Below, piece by piece: positions 5,290 through 7,018 of a stretch of DNA of 7,018 bases. The stretch lies in the NCBI GenBank assembly GCA_031255315.1, contig JAIRSS010000098.1, positions 1 through 7,018 on the forward strand, in the 5' to 3' direction. This DNA is from Spirochaetaceae bacterium. Lineage in GTDB: Bacteria; Spirochaetota; Spirochaetia; Treponematales; Breznakiellaceae. How positions within the stretch are numbered: the stretch's first letter is position 1; the number at the start of each line of letters is the position of its first letter. The notes beneath the pieces are model-generated. The model was not told the DNA's origin and did not search any database. It worked only from the letters and a program-made list of their open reading frames with translations. A program made the translations under genes and the position numbers.

Positions 5290-6588
5290 GTGAATTTTCT
5301 TCTTTTTCTGTTTGTTGCTTTTATAACAACGCCGTTTCTGGGCGCGCAGGAACCGGGAACTTCGGTTTCGGGAACATCGCTTCTGGGAACCGCGGTTCCG
5401 GGAGCCCTAGTCTCAGAGGTCAAAGCTCCGGCGGCGGCGTCCCACGCGGCGGTACTCATAGACGCCGCGACTGGAGTAACGCTGTATAACAAGAATGGGA
5501 ATGATAGAATTTCCCCCGCGTCCCTGACCAAACTGATGACTATGCACATTGCCCTACAGGAAGTTGCGGCTGGACGGGCCTCTTTAGACGAAATTGTAGA
5601 ACTCCCCCCTCAGAGCTGGGCTGTAAATCAACCGCCCCGGTCGAGTCTCATGTCCCTCGGCGCGGGGCAGCGGGTACGTCTTAGAGAGCTTCTTTTAGGC
5701 TTGGCGGTTCCCTCTGGAAATGACGCCGCAGTGGCGGTTGCTCTCCGGTTTGCCCCCAGCATAGAGGCTTTTGCGGAACGGATGAACCAGGAAGGCCGGT
5801 ACTTTGGCATGACGAACACCCGGTTTGTGGAGCCGTCGGGAATATCGGAATATAATGTTACCACCGCCCTGGAATTCGCCTATTTCTGCCGGGAATACAT
5901 GAGCTTCCACCCTGAAACTCTAAGGGACTACCACAGCGTGGCGGAATTCGCCTACCCCAAAGCGGAAAATGCAGCGGACCCCTACGGGGATGATTTTACA
6001 ACCAGGGTCCAGCGTAACCGCAACGCCCTCCTTGGTGATGTTGAGGGGGTTGACGGGCTTAAGACGGGTTACATAGATGAGGCGGGATATAACATCGCCC
6101 TCACTGCGGAACGGGGGGGGACGCGGCTTGTGGCGGTTATTCTGGGCGCCCCGGCTTCTCCCGGAGGGGACCGTATCCGGGATGAGGATGGTCGGGTACT
6201 TCTTGAATGGGGTTTCAGCAACTTCAAGACGCTGCGAACGGCATCCCCGCAACTGGAACCGCTTCGGGTCTGGAAAGGGCGGACGAACCAGGTGGAACTC
6301 GTCCCCGAAACTGAAGAACGAATCGGTGTGGATATTGGAACAACCGGCGGTTATATATGGACGCTGACCAGCTACACGGGCCGGGGCGGCTTCCTCCAGT
6401 GGGAAACAGAGCTTAACGGCCCCCTCATCGCCCCCCTGCCCGCAGGAAGCGCCGCCGGAACGCTGATCCTCAGCGACGAGTTCGGGGAACTCAAACGTAT
6501 ACCCCTGGTTATTGCCGGCGGCGTTGAGCGGGGAAATTTCTTCAAACGCCTCTGGGACAGTATTAGACTTTTCTTTATGCGCCTTTAA
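5290..6588 (+). CDS. dacA: D-alanyl-D-alanine carboxypeptidase (PBP5/6 type, peptidase S11)
   Basis: This 432-residue penicillin-binding protein removes the terminal D-Ala from peptidoglycan stem peptides in the periplasm and so limits cross-linking. It starts at GTG 5290; the signal peptide is residues 1-19 (hydrophobic core, then FLGA before QE). Residues 23-42 are a Gly/Thr/Ser pentapeptide repeat serving as a linker. The three active-site motifs are all present: SLTK (S78 nucleophile, K81), SGN (142-144), and KTG (258-260) within DGLKTGYIDEAGYN. The catalytic domain spans about 48-310. The C-terminal part has the beta-rich look of a PBP5_C domain, and the tail NFFKRLWDSIRLFFMRL is a basic amphipathic helix of the kind that anchors these enzymes to the membrane. 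It is probably co-transcribed with asnS and ends before the terminator at 6635. A G8 run lies inside the gene. The family call is firm; choice among DacA, DacC and DacF names is not. Confidence 0.95.
   Translation: MNFLLFLFVAFITTPFLGAQEPGTSVSGTSLLGTAVPGALVSEVKAPAAASHAAVLIDAATGVTLYNKNGNDRISPASLTKLMTMHIALQEVAAGRASLDEIVELPPQSWAVNQPPRSSLMSLGAGQRVRLRELLLGLAVPSGNDAAVAVALRFAPSIEAFAERMNQEGRYFGMTNTRFVEPSGISEYNVTTALEFAYFCREYMSFHPETLRDYHSVAEFAYPKAENAADPYGDDFTTRVQRNRNALLGDVEGVDGLKTGYIDEAGYNIALTAERGGTRLVAVILGAPASPGGDRIRDEDGRVLLEWGFSNFKTLRTASPQLEPLRVWKGRTNQVELVPETEERIGVDIGTTGGYIWTLTSYTGRGGFLQWETELNGPLIAPLPAGSAAGTLILSDEFGELKRIPLVIAGGVERGNFFKRLWDSIRLFFMRL
5356..5415 (+). repeat. Four 15-bp tandem repeats encoding a pentapeptide linker
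   Basis: Four in-frame units start with GGA at 5356, 5371, 5386 and 5401 and encode GTSVS, GTSLL, GTAVP and GALVS. The first three share GGAAC-x-x-CG at the DNA level; the fourth has diverged. They lie between the signal peptide and the catalytic domain, where length changes in whole units would be tolerated. Confidence 0.75.
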
Positions 6589-6596
6589 GCTAACAG

Positions 6597-6632
6597 CCTG
6601 CTGCGGACCTTCGGTCCGACGGAGTGTGCAGG
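6597..6632 (+). other. Nested hairpin just after dacA
   Basis: CGGACC-TTC-GGTCCG (6604-6618) is a perfect 6-bp-arm hairpin. It is enclosed by a second pairing, CCTGC (6597-6601) with GCAGG (6628-6632). It lies in the transcript between the dacA stop and the terminator. It may protect the 3' end of the mRNA or be part of the repetitive DNA that follows. Confidence 0.45.
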
Positions 6633-6634
6633 GT

Positions 6635-6659
6635 AAAAAACCGCCTACAGGCGATTTTT
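6635..6659 (+). terminator. Intrinsic terminator of the asnS-dacA unit
   Basis: An A run (6635-6640) is followed by CGCCT-AC-AGGCG (6642-6653), a single A and five T residues (6655-6659). The A and T runs can extend the stem, so it could also work in the opposite direction. The position 50 bases after the dacA stop is as expected. Confidence 0.75.
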
Positions 6660-6688
6660 GGGGGTTTCAAGCGCGAAGCGCGACAAAC

Positions 6689-6740
6689 TCCTGGATTGCC
6701 GCCGCCCGGGGCGTACTACGCGCCCCGCAATGACGATTGT
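6689..6740. repeat. Dispersed palindromic element (GGATTGC...GCAATGACGA type)
   Basis: ATTGC (6695-6699) pairs with GCAAT (6727-6731), and inside it CGGGGCG (6707-6713) pairs with CGCCCCG (6721-6727) around a short loop. The flanks CTCCTGGATTGCCGC and CGCAATGACGAT are, from memory, the hallmark ends of a repetitive extragenic palindrome scattered through many bacterial genomes, including Rickettsia-type and gut Treponema genomes. The family link is recalled, not searched. A second small hairpin, GCGC-GAA-GCGC (6671-6681), lies just upstream. Confidence 0.6.
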
Positions 6741-6841
6741 CTCGCGAAACGCCTCACCATTCGTATTCGCGGACATTCTACCTGCGGTAAGCCTTTTATG
6801 TTTTTTGGATACCGGCATATTCGCATACGACGTTATGCGCC
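6741..6841. other. Non-coding spacer between the palindromic repeat and the lipoprotein promoter
   Basis: Short open frames here have no Shine-Dalgarno and no recognisable protein pattern. Base composition begins to fall toward A/T from about 6790. I see no further element. Confidence 0.5.
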
Positions 6842-6864
6842 AATTTGTCACAAATTATTGACAA
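6842..6864. promoter_or_regulatory. Candidate operator: overlapping inverted repeats at the -35 box
   Basis: Two inverted repeats overlap here. AATTTG-TCA-CAAATT (6842-6856) is perfect with a 3-base spacer. TTGTCA (6845-6850) also pairs with TGACAA (6859-6864) across 8 bases. The second overlaps the -35 hexamer, where a bound repressor would block RNA polymerase. The symmetry is seen directly; binding is inferred, and no regulator family is assigned. Confidence 0.5.
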
Positions 6865-6886
6865 CATGCTTTTTATGCTTTATAAA
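6858..6886 (+). promoter_or_regulatory. Strong sigma-70-like promoter of the right-edge lipoprotein gene
   Basis: TTGACA (6858-6863), a perfect -35, and TATAAA (6881-6886), five of six for -10, are separated by exactly 17 bases. The expected start point near 6893 gives a leader of about 24 bases containing the Shine-Dalgarno. This is the best promoter match in the window. Confidence 0.8.
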
Positions 6887-6901
6887 TATTCTGTTGCCAA
6901 T

Positions 6902-6907
6902 AGGAGG
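6902..6907 (+). promoter_or_regulatory. Consensus ribosome binding site of the right-edge gene
   Basis: AGGAGG at 6902-6907 stands 9 bases before the ATG at 6917. It is the only full-consensus Shine-Dalgarno in the window and fixes the start of a gene that is otherwise cut off. Confidence 0.8.
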
Positions 6908-6916
6908 AACATTTTC

Positions 6917-7018
6917 ATGTGGAAAACTGCGGTTTTGATTTTTTGTATATTGTTTTGCAATTCATGTGCAACTTTCAATAAAGATAATCCATACCCAAAT
7001 ATGGAAACATTAATATAT
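6917..7018 (+). CDS. N-terminus of an AT-rich lipoprotein gene, cut by the window edge
   Basis: Thirty-four codons are visible from ATG 6917 without a stop. The protein starts MWKTAVLIFCILFCNSC: one Lys, a hydrophobic core and a Cys at 17 in a lipobox-like FCNSC context. A lipoprotein signal is therefore likely, with the mature end beginning CATFNKDN. Nothing beyond this allows a family call. The visible part is about 27% GC by hand count, far below the other genes here, which suggests recent acquisition or a gene class under different constraint. It has its own strong promoter with candidate operator repeats, so it is an independent transcription unit and not part of the asnS-dacA operon. 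Confidence 0.75.
   Translation, partial: MWKTAVLIFCILFCNSCATFNKDNPYPNMETLIY

Noticed and set aside
6624..6938. Plus-strand frame of 104 codons and the minus-strand frame 6645-6851
   Set aside because: Both run through the terminator, the palindromic repeat and the promoter of the next gene. Peptides such as EAFRETIVIAG come from translating the dispersed repeat.
1..7018. CRISPR array, toxin-antitoxin pair or defence system
   Set aside because: No regularly spaced repeats and no matching protein motifs were seen on either strand.

Overview
The window looks like a GC-rich spirochaete chromosome, most likely a gut-type Treponema or close relative. This is inferred from relaxed lipoprotein signals ending in FLGSGC, GVNC and FCNSC, from a small secreted protein and DUF192 pair beside asparaginyl-tRNA synthetase, and from a dispersed palindromic repeat of a type I recall from such genomes. 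No marker gene proves the taxon. Most genes are clearly GC-rich, whereas the last 100 or so bases are only about 27% GC by hand count.

Layout. Positions 1-1286 (minus) hold the first 428 codons of a lipoprotein whose second half is a CapA-family metallophosphoesterase-like domain; its 3' end lies outside the window. Positions 1346-2164 are a decayed insertion sequence with 16-bp terminal inverted repeats (15 of 16 matching) and a minus-strand transposase broken by several frameshifts and deletions. Directly against its right end lies the 3' fragment of a different, IS1182-like transposase on the plus strand (2169-2384), followed by about 200 bases of non-coding, hairpin-rich DNA. Positions 2586-3690 (minus) are a two-gene unit: an unnamed secreted protein and a DUF192 lipoprotein that starts at a GTG overlapping the upstream stop codon. 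A divergent intergenic region with two adjacent palindromes and a T-rich tract separates it from asnS (3883-5286, plus). The D-alanyl-D-alanine carboxypeptidase gene (5290-6588) follows asnS after 3 bases. After this pair come a hairpin, a good intrinsic terminator and a palindromic repeat of the dispersed type. A strong sigma-70-like promoter with overlapping inverted repeats then drives a new AT-rich lipoprotein gene that runs off the right edge.

How the genes work together. asnS (translation) and dacA (peptidoglycan trimming) are housekeeping genes, probably co-transcribed and closed by the terminator at 6635-6659. The secreted protein and DUF192 pair looks translationally coupled and acts outside the cytoplasmic membrane. 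The CapA-like lipoprotein is a surface or periplasmic protein of unknown substrate. asnS and the CapA-like gene each have a candidate -10 box only 6-8 bases before the ATG and no Shine-Dalgarno, so both may be translated from leaderless mRNAs. I see no CRISPR array, tRNA, rRNA, toxin-antitoxin pair or recognisable defence system. The less ordinary parts are the abutting IS remnants, the possible leaderless starts and the AT-rich right edge.
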